From the NCBI GenBank assembly GCA_934463175.1, contig CAKSIW010000095.1, positions 1 through 8,146 of the forward strand: DNA of 8,146 nucleotides, written 5' to 3'. Positions within the stretch are counted from its first letter, which is position 1. The number at the start of each line of letters is the position of its first letter. Both the position numbers and the translations under genes were made by a program. Shown piece by piece: positions 1 to 5,804 of this stretch. The DNA comes from an uncultured Clostridia bacterium. Lineage in GTDB: Bacteria > Bacillota > Clostridia > Monoglobales > Monoglobaceae. The notes beneath the pieces were generated by a model that searched no databases, was not told where the DNA came from, and saw nothing but the letters and a program-made list of their open reading frames with translations.

Positions 1-75
1 GAAATGCCGCATGATGTGTGTGAGGAAAATGTTTTGCAGGCTTTTGATTTTATGTGTAAAATCGGCAGTGTATGA
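1..75 (+). CDS. C-terminal end of an unidentified protein (5' truncated)
   Basis: Frame 1 is open from the first base to TGA at 73-75 and gives 24 residues, beginning EMPHDVCEENV and ending CKIGSV. The composition is protein-like, whereas frame 2 over the same bases is unusually rich in Cys and Met. The pattern His-x-x-x-x-x-x-x-x-x-hydrophobic helix, running to the end of the chain, resembles the final helix after the catalytic His of alpha/beta-hydrolases of the dienelactone hydrolase/esterase type. That is only a resemblance: the upstream residues lie outside the window, and no family can be assigned from 24 residues. A hairpin about 50 bases downstream may be its terminator, which would support this being the end of a transcription unit. 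Confidence 0.45.
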   Translation, partial: EMPHDVCEENVLQAFDFMCKIGSV

Positions 76-127
76 GTTTTCATATCTTTCTGAGTTTCAG
101 CTCATGAGATGTCATGTTTGTATTTAA

Positions 128-180
128 GGCTGACGGTATATGTGCCCAAATGAGGGCATATGGCTGTCAGCTCTTCTGTT
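128..180 (+). terminator. Putative intrinsic terminator hairpin of the upstream gene
   Basis: Bases 129-147 pair with 154-171 to give a stem of about 18 pairs with several G-U pairs and one bulged A (138). The loop is AAATGA. The stem starts with GCTGAC and ends with GTCAGC. A pyrimidine-rich but impure T tract (CTCTTCTGTTTATT) follows. The hairpin is strong, but the weak T tract leaves it uncertain whether this is a true Rho-independent terminator or another RNA structure. It begins about 53 bases after the stop at 75. Confidence 0.45.
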
Positions 181-342
181 TATTACAATTTAAACATGCA
201 AAAAACAGACGTGAAAAATGCTGCCGAAATGGAATCTTCCATAAATGCACATCTTTCAAAGAATGAAGAGAGCCGCGTAAAGGTTCTCGGCAACATTTGC
301 AAACAGCTTGTCTGTGATTTTTTGATATTGTTGAATGTGTGA
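160..342 (+). CDS. Small hypothetical ORF, weakly supported
   Basis: This is a 60-codon frame, or 48 codons from the in-frame ATG at 196, with no recognisable family. The ATG at 160 lies inside the right arm of the hairpin at 128-180, and neither ATG has a clear Shine-Dalgarno sequence. The middle is hydrophilic (NAAEMESS, then SKNEESR) and the C-terminus is hydrophobic (CDFLILLNV), so the composition is protein-like. It ends 20 bases before the next ATG at 363, which does have a strong ribosome site, so the two could form a short unit. It could equally be a remnant of a decayed gene or non-coding sequence. Confidence 0.2.
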   Translation: MAVSSSVYYNLNMQKTDVKNAAEMESSINAHLSKNEESRVKVLGNICKQLVCDFLILLNV

Positions 343-362
343 GAGATTAGGAGGTGTTTTAT

Positions 363-624
363 ATGAATTTTTACATTATGTCGGGCAACGCTGCTGCCGG
401 GCGGCAGGGCAATAAACTTGAGCATTGTGCTTGTTCCCGACACGAACATATGTGATGATATTCATAATATTGCGGTCGATGAGTGTGAGTTTAAGCGAAA
501 CATGGAAACAGACTATAATATAGAATTTGTTGCATTATCAGGCGAAATAAGTCCGGTTGATTATGCATCGGCAGCAAAAAAACATAAAGAAAATGAATAT
601 ACCGAATGGGTATTAAAGCGTTGA
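363..624 (+). pseudogene. Small hypothetical gene apparently broken by a frameshift
   Basis: AGGAGG at 349-354 lies 8 bases before ATG 363, a near-ideal initiation site. The frame starting there reads MNFYIMSGNAAAGRQGN and stops at 453-455 after 30 codons. The +1 frame is open from 367 to TGA 622-624 and is protein-like through its second half (for example NIEFVALSGEISPVDYASA, ending EYTEWVLKR). It has no ribosome site of its own; its only early start is a TTG at 418 with nothing upstream. The simplest reading is one gene of about 87 codons that changes frame in or near the G-rich stretch 393-412, by mutation or sequencing error. I do not recognise the family. The alternative is two unrelated short frames. 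Confidence 0.35.
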
Positions 625-653
625 TTCAGATAAACAAAGCATATCAGCGCTGC

Positions 654-702
654 AAAAAGATAAAGGGCATATTTCCAAACTTTTTGAAAATATGCCCTTT
701 AT
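654..702 (-). terminator. Rho-independent terminator of the AraC-type regulator gene
   Basis: Bases 660-674 pair with 688-702. The core AAAGGGCATATTT / AAATATGCCCTTT is perfect over 13 pairs and is extended by two A-T pairs, with a 13-base loop. Read on the minus strand, the stem starts 12 bases after the regulator's stop codon and is followed by TCTTTTTGC, a proper T run. On the plus strand it is followed by ATTCCGAAATTT, so termination of the small plus-strand frames would be weaker. The element sits between convergent reading frames. Confidence 0.85.
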
Positions 703-713
703 TCCGAAATTTA

Positions 714-2921
714 TCAATTGTTTGATTTTTCTTTTTGATATTGTCTGGGGGAAATTCCCTCAATTCTTTTAAAAGCCCTGAAGAACGAGCGAATATTTAT
801 ATATCCGACATCTTGAGCAATCTGTTCAAGATGTATATCAGAGGAGGACAGGAGACTTTTCGCCTTATCAATTCGTTTGTTCACAATATATTCAGACATT
901 CCGATGTTGTATGCTTTTTTAAACAGCTGTGACAGGGAAGATTGACTCATGCCGAACTGTTCTGCAATGATTGAAGCACTTAATTCATAGTTTGAGTAGT
1001 TTTGGTCTATATAGCTTCTGATCAGTGACTCCGTGCTTTGAGTTGTGTTTTTTTCCTGTATAAGCAGGCAAACCCGATGCAAATAATCATTGATTTTTTG
1101 CTTCAGAGAGCTTATGTTGGAAAATGGTATAAGTGATACAAAGGGGTCGTTGTACTCATATATAACCTCTTTTTCATCGTCTGTTGCCAGTGATTTGAGA
1201 GCATTGCTCAAAACGGATAAAATGTAGAATACATACTGTTCGATAAGCTTGCTTGTGTTAAACAGCTGAACCGATTGGTCAATTGCTTCGCTCAGAATTT
1301 TGTATGCGCCGTCAGGGTCATTATCCTTCAGACTTCTTGTCAGCTTGCTTTGAATTTGCATATCTTTTTTAATATACATGTTTGAATCGGACATTTCGGC
1401 ATAGCTCATGTGTGTTTTTGTTCCAAACATTTGCATAACAGAAAGAACTCTTTTTGCATTTTCAAATGAATCGGAAATGTCCTCAATGCCTGTGCAGATG
1501 CTTCCGATTGCTGTTGTCGATGAAATCTCAAAATAAAAAGAAATGGCTGCCCGTGCGGAATCAAGAGCTGTTTCCAAGACGGATTCTTCAATTTTATCAC
1601 CGTTAATAATGCAGCAATATAAATTATCGGCAAAAAAAACCTTTGCAGTGTAATTGCGTGACAGAAGTTCTTCGGTGATGTTTTCAAAAATTGTATCAAT
1701 GTCAGAGCCTGAATATGCATCGGATTTTAAACGGTGTATGGTGTCTGAATCTGCACTGATAAGGGCAACGCAAAATTCATCATTTGCAAATACGTTTTTC
1801 AGCATTTTCACGTCATCGGAACTGCATTTGTTGAATATTGCATTGCGCAGGGAGTTAATTTGCGTAAAGTCATTGTTTTTGCGGCTTGCAGTTTCAAGAG
1901 TATTTAATAATTCACTGATTTTAGCACTGATTAAATCAAAATCGTTTCCCTTCAGGTTCTGGTCAGAAACTCCGACAAGGTTTTCGCGCAGCTTGTATAT
2001 AGGGAGATAGTGCCTTTTTGAAAAGAGCAGTCCCATTAAAATTGATAAGATTGAAGCAATTAGTATTGTCAATGTATTGAACAACCAAGTGCTGATGACC
2101 GCGTTGCTCATAATGTTGTTGTCGAGGAGAAGAAAGCAGGTCCATCCTCCGGCAAAATTGACAGACAGAACGTCCTTTGAGGGGGAGGAATGTTCAACAA
2201 GTTTTTTTGTTTTTTCCGAAACAGGTTCGTTGGAAACAGTAATATTATCCTTTTTGTTAATCAGGACAAGCTCGTGACCGACACTTGTGCGGAAATTGTC
2301 CATGGTTGAAAGAATTGGCTGCAATGATATGTATGAAAAAACAACTATGTCATGATTTACGGGTTTTACATTTGAACTGAACAGAAATTGTGTCTGCTGA
2401 CTGTCTGAATTGCTGCAAAGCAGATAATGTGCGTTTTGTGCAGAACTCAAAAAGCTTTTCCATAAGGAGTATAGGTTGTCATCAGATGAATATTCTGCTT
2501 TGAAAAAATCGCTTGACGAATAAGTGCCGGTTTGCGAAATAACCTTGTCAAAGGATTTGAAGTATACGGCAACCTTAACATCGGGAGAAATGGCTTTTTG
2601 TATTGAAGACAGAAGCGATATGACGTTGTGTGCTCTGGTATAGCTGAAGTTTCCCTGAGAAAACATAGCTGAAAGATTTGTGAATTCGGTGTTGTATAAT
2701 GTTGATGTTGAAGCGGAGTCCAGTGCGGAGAGACGGGTTTCAAACTTGAGAGACTGCTCGCTCAGAATCAGTCTGTTTGATTTTTGCATTTGATTAGATA
2801 TTTTTTTGTTGTTATAGTATGTGGCGGGGAAACTTAAAACTATAAAAAAAGCTATAAGAAGTATGTAGGATAAAGCAAATGTACGAAATGTAGTATTTTT
2901 AAAAAGTCTTAAAAGTTTCAT
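714..2921 (-). CDS. Membrane-anchored AraC-family transcriptional regulator (YtdP/YesS-like)
   Basis: The protein is 735 residues. It has a short basic N-terminus, TM helix 1 at about 14-36, an extracytoplasmic region of about 240 residues at 37-275 that is probably a Cache-like sensor, TM helix 2 at about 277-300, a cytoplasmic linker, and a region at about 380-500 resembling the GGDEF-like domain of CdaR/PucR and YesN proteins (AIGSICTGIEDISDSFENAK). A C-terminal AraC DNA-binding domain lies at about 632-730. Its first helix-turn-helix is at 646-670. The second, at 697-728, carries the family signature IAQDVGYxNxRSFFRAFKR followed by GISPRQYQ. CCTCCT at 2929-2934 (AGGAGG on the minus strand) lies 7 bases from the ATG and fixes the start. 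Length and architecture match full-size membrane AraC regulators that sit beside LplABC-type sugar transporters. It is transcribed divergently from the transporter operon and probably activates it in response to an external sugar signal. The ligand is unknown. Confidence 0.93.
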   Translation of the reverse strand: MKLLRLFKNTTFRTFALSYILLIAFFIVLSFPATYYNNKKISNQMQKSNRLILSEQSLKFETRLSALDSASTSTLYNTEFTNLSAMFSQGNFSYTRAHNVISLLSSIQKAISPDVKVAVYFKSFDKVISQTGTYSSSDFFKAEYSSDDNLYSLWKSFLSSAQNAHYLLCSNSDSQQTQFLFSSNVKPVNHDIVVFSYISLQPILSTMDNFRTSVGHELVLINKKDNITVSNEPVSEKTKKLVEHSSPSKDVLSVNFAGGWTCFLLLDNNIMSNAVISTWLFNTLTILIASILSILMGLLFSKRHYLPIYKLRENLVGVSDQNLKGNDFDLISAKISELLNTLETASRKNNDFTQINSLRNAIFNKCSSDDVKMLKNVFANDEFCVALISADSDTIHRLKSDAYSGSDIDTIFENITEELLSRNYTAKVFFADNLYCCIINGDKIEESVLETALDSARAAISFYFEISSTTAIGSICTGIEDISDSFENAKRVLSVMQMFGTKTHMSYAEMSDSNMYIKKDMQIQSKLTRSLKDNDPDGAYKILSEAIDQSVQLFNTSKLIEQYVFYILSVLSNALKSLATDDEKEVIYEYNDPFVSLIPFSNISSLKQKINDYLHRVCLLIQEKNTTQSTESLIRSYIDQNYSNYELSASIIAEQFGMSQSSLSQLFKKAYNIGMSEYIVNKRIDKAKSLLSSSDIHLEQIAQDVGYINIRSFFRAFKRIEGISPRQYQKEKSNN

Positions 2922-2951
2922 GGGTTTTCCTCCTGTGCCTTGCTTGTTTAT

Positions 2952-2980
2952 ATTATATTTTTTTTCTCCGGAAAAGTCAA
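2952..2980 (-). promoter_or_regulatory. Sigma-A-type promoter of the regulator gene
   Basis: On the minus strand, TTGACT (2975-2980) and TATAAT (2952-2957) are separated by exactly 17 bases that include an A8 run. The predicted start of transcription is near 2945, giving a short leader of about 24 bases before the ATG at 2921. A near-perfect consensus suggests steady basal expression of the regulator. Confidence 0.8.
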
Positions 2981-3076
2981 GAGCTATGAAAAAAAGTCAT
3001 TGCTATTATAAATGGACAGTGCCGCAGCGTTATGAACGTAAAGTAAAACAGTGAGCGCAAAAGACGTGAAGAAACG

Positions 3077-3099
3077 GCATAAAACGGGGGTTTTGATGC
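3077..3099. repeat. Inverted repeat, candidate operator
   Basis: GCATAAAAC (3077-3085) and GTTTTGATGC (3090-3099) are inverted copies with one extra base in the right arm and GGGG between them. The element ends about 37 bases upstream of the -35 element of the transporter promoter, a typical activator position. It lies within the untranscribed gap between the two promoters, so it is more likely a DNA-level site than an RNA hairpin. The protein that binds it is unknown. Confidence 0.4.
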
Positions 3100-3135
3100 A
3101 AATAAAAAAATGTCATTTTTGGAAAAAAAGGTCTC

Positions 3136-3164
3136 TTGACGTGTAAAATCGGGTTGTATATAAT
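3136..3164 (+). promoter_or_regulatory. Sigma-A-type promoter of the transporter operon
   Basis: TTGACG (3136-3141) and TATAAT (3159-3164) are spaced by exactly 17 bases. Transcription should begin near 3171, giving a leader of about 80 bases. The promoter is close to consensus, which is unusual for a purely activator-dependent promoter and leaves room for repression or leader-level control. One copy of the ACGTG repeat overlaps the -35 element and spacer. Confidence 0.8.
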
Positions 3165-3177
3165 TTAAGTATAAAAT

Positions 3178-3227
3178 TGTGCAAAGATGCACAGCAAAAA
3201 CATGTGTCTCTTTTCAAGCGATACGTG
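3178..3227 (+). promoter_or_regulatory. Structured 5' leader with two hairpins
   Basis: The first hairpin has a 6-pair stem TGTGCA (3178-3183) / TGCACA (3188-3193) with loop AAGA, a few bases after the expected transcription start. The second has an 8-pair stem with two G-U pairs, CATGTGTC (3201-3208) / GATACGTG (3220-3227), and an 11-base loop. Neither is followed by a T run, so they are not terminators. They may stabilise the mRNA, affect translation of the solute-binding protein, or (the first) act as a palindromic operator at the start site. No known riboswitch class was recognised. Confidence 0.4.
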
Positions 3228-3251
3228 AAAAAACTGCAAGGAGAGATGATA

Positions 3252-4799
3252 ATGAAAAAAAGAAGGTTTTTAAGTGCCGTTGCCGCGGTGATGTCTGTCG
3301 CTTTGATTGCCGGCGGATGCGGCGAAAAGAAGAATGACGTTTCTGATAATACCGTCACATGGTGGACAGGATATGGCGGTTCGGTTGCAAACGGCACAAA
3401 CTCACTGGCTGATAATTTGTGTATCCAGGAGCTTATGAAGAGAACGGGGGTTAATATTGAGTTTTCCCAAGCGTCATCAACCGACTGGAGCGAGCAATTC
3501 AATCTCATGCTTGCGTCCGGCGAGTACACCGACATTTTCATGTACCCGATGTATACATATCCCGGAGGACCGCAAATGGCAATTGATGAGAACATAATCA
3601 TGCCGCTTAATGATGTGTTCAAAAAATATTGCCCGAATATCACAGCATATCTAAATGAACACCCTGAAATAGATAAAATGATAAAAACCGATGAGGGGCA
3701 ATACTATTGCTTCCCGCCGATATACGGAGATGAATATCTTCAGGTCTACCGCGGACCCATCATAAGACAGGATCTTCTTGACAAGCTTGGGCTTGAAAGA
3801 CCTGAGACGATTGATGAATGGACAAATGTGCTGACAAGATTTAAGAACGAACTTGGAATTGAGGTGCCTCTGACCTTCCATTCAAATTACCTGTTCACAT
3901 TCCTTGAGGCATACGGGACAATTCCCGAGCTTTATATCGACAACGGAAAGGTAAAATACGGTGCAACAGATCCTGCGTTTAAAGATGCCGTTGCAAAGAT
4001 GAATGAGTGGTACACGTTAGGTCTGCTGGATAACAATATTGCAACCATAGACTCAAAATTCATTAATCAGAACATGCTTAACGGACGCAGCGGCGCAACG
4101 GTCGGAGCGACAGGCGGCGGAATCGGAACACTTATGAAGCAGAAAACAGATGACCCGTCATTTAACTTAACGGCTGCAAAATATCCCGTTCTGAAAAAAG
4201 GTGACACGCCAATGTATGGACAAAGAGTTCACGCTGCGGTTCTTGACAGCACAAGCTGTGCTTCACTCAGCACACAGTGCAAAAATATTGAAGCCGCAGC
4301 AAAGGTTCTTGACTATGGCTACAGCGAAGAGGGACAAATGCTGTTCAACTTTGGAATCGAGGGCGTTTCGTATAATATGATAGACGGATATCCCACATAT
4401 ACCGATATAATCACAAAGGATAAGCAGAACAGATCAATAGGCACAATGCTGAGCTACTATTCCTGCCCGAGCGGAATCTGGCCGTCAATACGCGACAAGA
4501 GATATATGGAACAGAATGCGGAAACACCTCAGCAGAAGGAATCAATTGAGATTTGGGGTCAGACCGATGCAAAGATTCATATGATGCCGCAGGTCACGCT
4601 CAGTGCTGAGGAATCCGAGCAGGTCAGCACAATTGAGACGGATTTGAAAACATATGTCAGCTCAATGATGCTGAAATTTATAACGGGCGTTGAACCGATG
4701 AGCAATTTTGACGCATTCACAAATAAGGTTAAAGAGATGAAAGCTGATAAATACGTTTCGATTTATCAAAAGGCATATGACAGATATATGAAGAGATAA
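3252..4799 (+). CDS. Extracellular solute-binding lipoprotein of a sugar ABC transporter (LplA/YtcQ-like)
   Basis: The protein is 515 residues from ATG 3252, which has AAGGAG (3238-3243) 8 bases upstream. An in-frame ATG at 3246 and a TTG at 3177 would extend it but spoil the signal peptide or lie almost at the transcript start. The N-terminus is a lipoprotein signal: basic MKKRR, a hydrophobic stretch, then LIAGGC with Cys23 as the lipidation site, anchoring it outside the membrane. The mature protein begins with a charged linker and TVTWWTGYGG, and has the conserved LMLASGEYTDIF segment (85-96) seen in large (about 500-residue) binding proteins of the LplA/YtcQ group that serve CUT1-type importers. 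It should capture an oligosaccharide and deliver it to the two permeases encoded next. The ligand cannot be told from sequence. Family assignment is firm; substrate is open. Confidence 0.93.
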   Translation: MKKRRFLSAVAAVMSVALIAGGCGEKKNDVSDNTVTWWTGYGGSVANGTNSLADNLCIQELMKRTGVNIEFSQASSTDWSEQFNLMLASGEYTDIFMYPMYTYPGGPQMAIDENIIMPLNDVFKKYCPNITAYLNEHPEIDKMIKTDEGQYYCFPPIYGDEYLQVYRGPIIRQDLLDKLGLERPETIDEWTNVLTRFKNELGIEVPLTFHSNYLFTFLEAYGTIPELYIDNGKVKYGATDPAFKDAVAKMNEWYTLGLLDNNIATIDSKFINQNMLNGRSGATVGATGGGIGTLMKQKTDDPSFNLTAAKYPVLKKGDTPMYGQRVHAAVLDSTSCASLSTQCKNIEAAAKVLDYGYSEEGQMLFNFGIEGVSYNMIDGYPTYTDIITKDKQNRSIGTMLSYYSCPSGIWPSIRDKRYMEQNAETPQQKESIEIWGQTDAKIHMMPQVTLSAEESEQVSTIETDLKTYVSSMMLKFITGVEPMSNFDAFTNKVKEMKADKYVSIYQKAYDRYMKR

Positions 4800-4808
4800 T
4801 TACATTAA

Positions 4809-4828
4809 AGAAAGCGGTGAAGACATTG
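4809..4828 (+). promoter_or_regulatory. Ribosome site of permease 1; two competing starts
   Basis: AGAAAG (4809-4814), C, GGTGA (4816-4820) matches the extended anti-Shine-Dalgarno complement AGAAAGGAGGTGA with one base missing and one changed. Aligned this way, the best-spaced start is the in-frame TTG at 4826. The GTG at 4817 lies inside the match and has no separate ribosome site at normal distance. The two starts differ by three residues, so the protein is almost unaffected. The imperfect site and non-ATG start suggest weaker initiation than for the binding protein. Confidence 0.45.
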
Positions 4829-5791
4829 CTCGAGAAAAGACGGACAAAAGATTCAGACACAAGAAAGACAGCAAAAAAACTCGGAACGGCACAGTACCTG
4901 AAAAGGGACTTGAAAATGAATTTTGATTTATATCTGCTGGTTATACCGGTGATAGCATATTATATCATATTTCATTATGCACCCATGTACGGAGCGATTA
5001 TTGCGTTTAAGAAGTTCTCTCCGGCGGCGGGGATACTGGGAAGCAGATGGGTTGGATTCAAAAACTTTTTGGATTTTTTTCAAAGTGCAAATTTTGGGAA
5101 ATTGCTGTATAACACAGTTAATATAAGCGTAAAAACATTGATTGTCGGGTTTCCCGCACCGATAATATTTGCTCTTCTTTTAAATGAAATAAGAAGCTCG
5201 AAGGCATCGGGATTGGTCAAGACGGTATCATATTTTCCGCACTTTGTGTCGATAGTTATAATTTGCGGAATGATAAAGGTTTTTGTTGCGGACACAGGCT
5301 TTGTCGGAGGTCTGGTGAACAAATTTACGGGAGGGACAACAAGTCTTCTCAACGATCCGAAATATTTTGTGCCTATATATGTGACCTCCGATTTGTGGCA
5401 ACAGATGGGGTGGAATTCCATAATCTATATGGCAGCGATTGCCGGAATTGACCAACAGCTGTATGAGGCGGCAACGATTGACGGCGCAGGAAAATGGAAA
5501 CAGCTGCTCCATGTGACGCTGCCCGGCATTGCACCGACAATTGTACTGCTCTTCATCATGAGAATGGGCGGCATTGTGTCGGTCGGATATGAAAAGATAA
5601 TATTACTCTACAATGAGATGACCTATGAAACTGCTGATGTTATTTCGAGTTACGTTTACAGGAAGGGTCTTCAGGAGTTTAACTACAGCTTTTCGACGGC
5701 TGTCGGACTGTTTAACTCCGTGATAAACTTCACATTTGTAATCATAACAAACTATATAACAAAGAAGGTAAGCAGCATAGGGCTTATGTAA
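4817..5791 (+). CDS. Sugar ABC transporter permease, LplB/YteP-like (CUT1 type)
   Basis: The protein is 324 residues from GTG 4817 (321 from TTG 4826), the normal size for LplB-type permeases. A basic cytoplasmic N-terminal tail of about 35 residues precedes the first TM helix (about 38-60), which ends in the family-typical FHYAPMYGAIIAFK. Further TM segments lie at about 99-122, 134-156, 190-210, 236-256 and 293-315, six in all. The EAA loop that docks on the ATPase is at 217-236 (EAATIDGAGKWKQLLHVTLP) and is intact. The gene follows the binding protein by 17 bases and precedes permease 2 by 13, so it is co-transcribed. It forms half of the heterodimeric membrane channel. No ATPase gene is nearby, so a shared MsmX/MsmK-type ATPase encoded elsewhere is expected. 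A later ATG at 4916 would remove the conserved basic tail and is less likely. Confidence 0.93.
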   Translation: MKTLLEKRRTKDSDTRKTAKKLGTAQYLKRDLKMNFDLYLLVIPVIAYYIIFHYAPMYGAIIAFKKFSPAAGILGSRWVGFKNFLDFFQSANFGKLLYNTVNISVKTLIVGFPAPIIFALLLNEIRSSKASGLVKTVSYFPHFVSIVIICGMIKVFVADTGFVGGLVNKFTGGTTSLLNDPKYFVPIYVTSDLWQQMGWNSIIYMAAIAGIDQQLYEAATIDGAGKWKQLLHVTLPGIAPTIVLLFIMRMGGIVSVGYEKIILLYNEMTYETADVISSYVYRKGLQEFNYSFSTAVGLFNSVINFTFVIITNYITKKVSSIGLM

Positions 5792-5804
5792 GGGGGGACA
5801 TTAC

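Larger units (their letters stand above)
2922..3251. promoter_or_regulatory. Divergent control region between regulator gene and transporter operon
   Basis: These 330 bases hold no credible gene. They contain one consensus promoter for each direction, about 155 bases between the two -35 elements, and several repeats. A near-direct repeat ACGTGWARAAWC occurs at 3064-3075, 3139-3150 and 3223-3234, with a looser relative at 3036-3049. An A-rich block ending in GTCATT occurs at 2990-3001 and, as TGTCATT, at 3104-3117. An inverted repeat lies at 3077-3099. A hairpin-rich leader precedes the transporter genes. The placement fits operators for the adjacent AraC-type protein, but no site can be assigned from sequence alone. 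Confidence 0.6.

Noticed and set aside
390..425. Programmed +1 frameshift joining the two halves of the small gene
   Set aside because: There is no stop codon at the shift point and no known slippery sequence; mutation or sequencing error is simpler.
1654..2010. 118-codon plus-strand open frame inside the regulator gene
   Set aside because: Antisense to a 735-residue protein with clear domains; no independent start signals.
3208..3224. Possible catabolite-repression (cre) site around TTCAAGCGATACGT in the leader
   Set aside because: Only the AAGCG core and a few flanking bases match the cre consensus; several symmetric positions are wrong.
3113..3643. 176-codon minus-strand open frame across the transporter promoter and start of the binding protein
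   Set aside because: It runs through a consensus plus-strand promoter and a clear lipoprotein gene, has no family-like motif, and is explained as antisense to real coding sequence.
4797..4830. Intercistronic hairpin after the binding-protein gene, common in such operons
   Set aside because: The 17-base gap has no inverted repeat of useful length.
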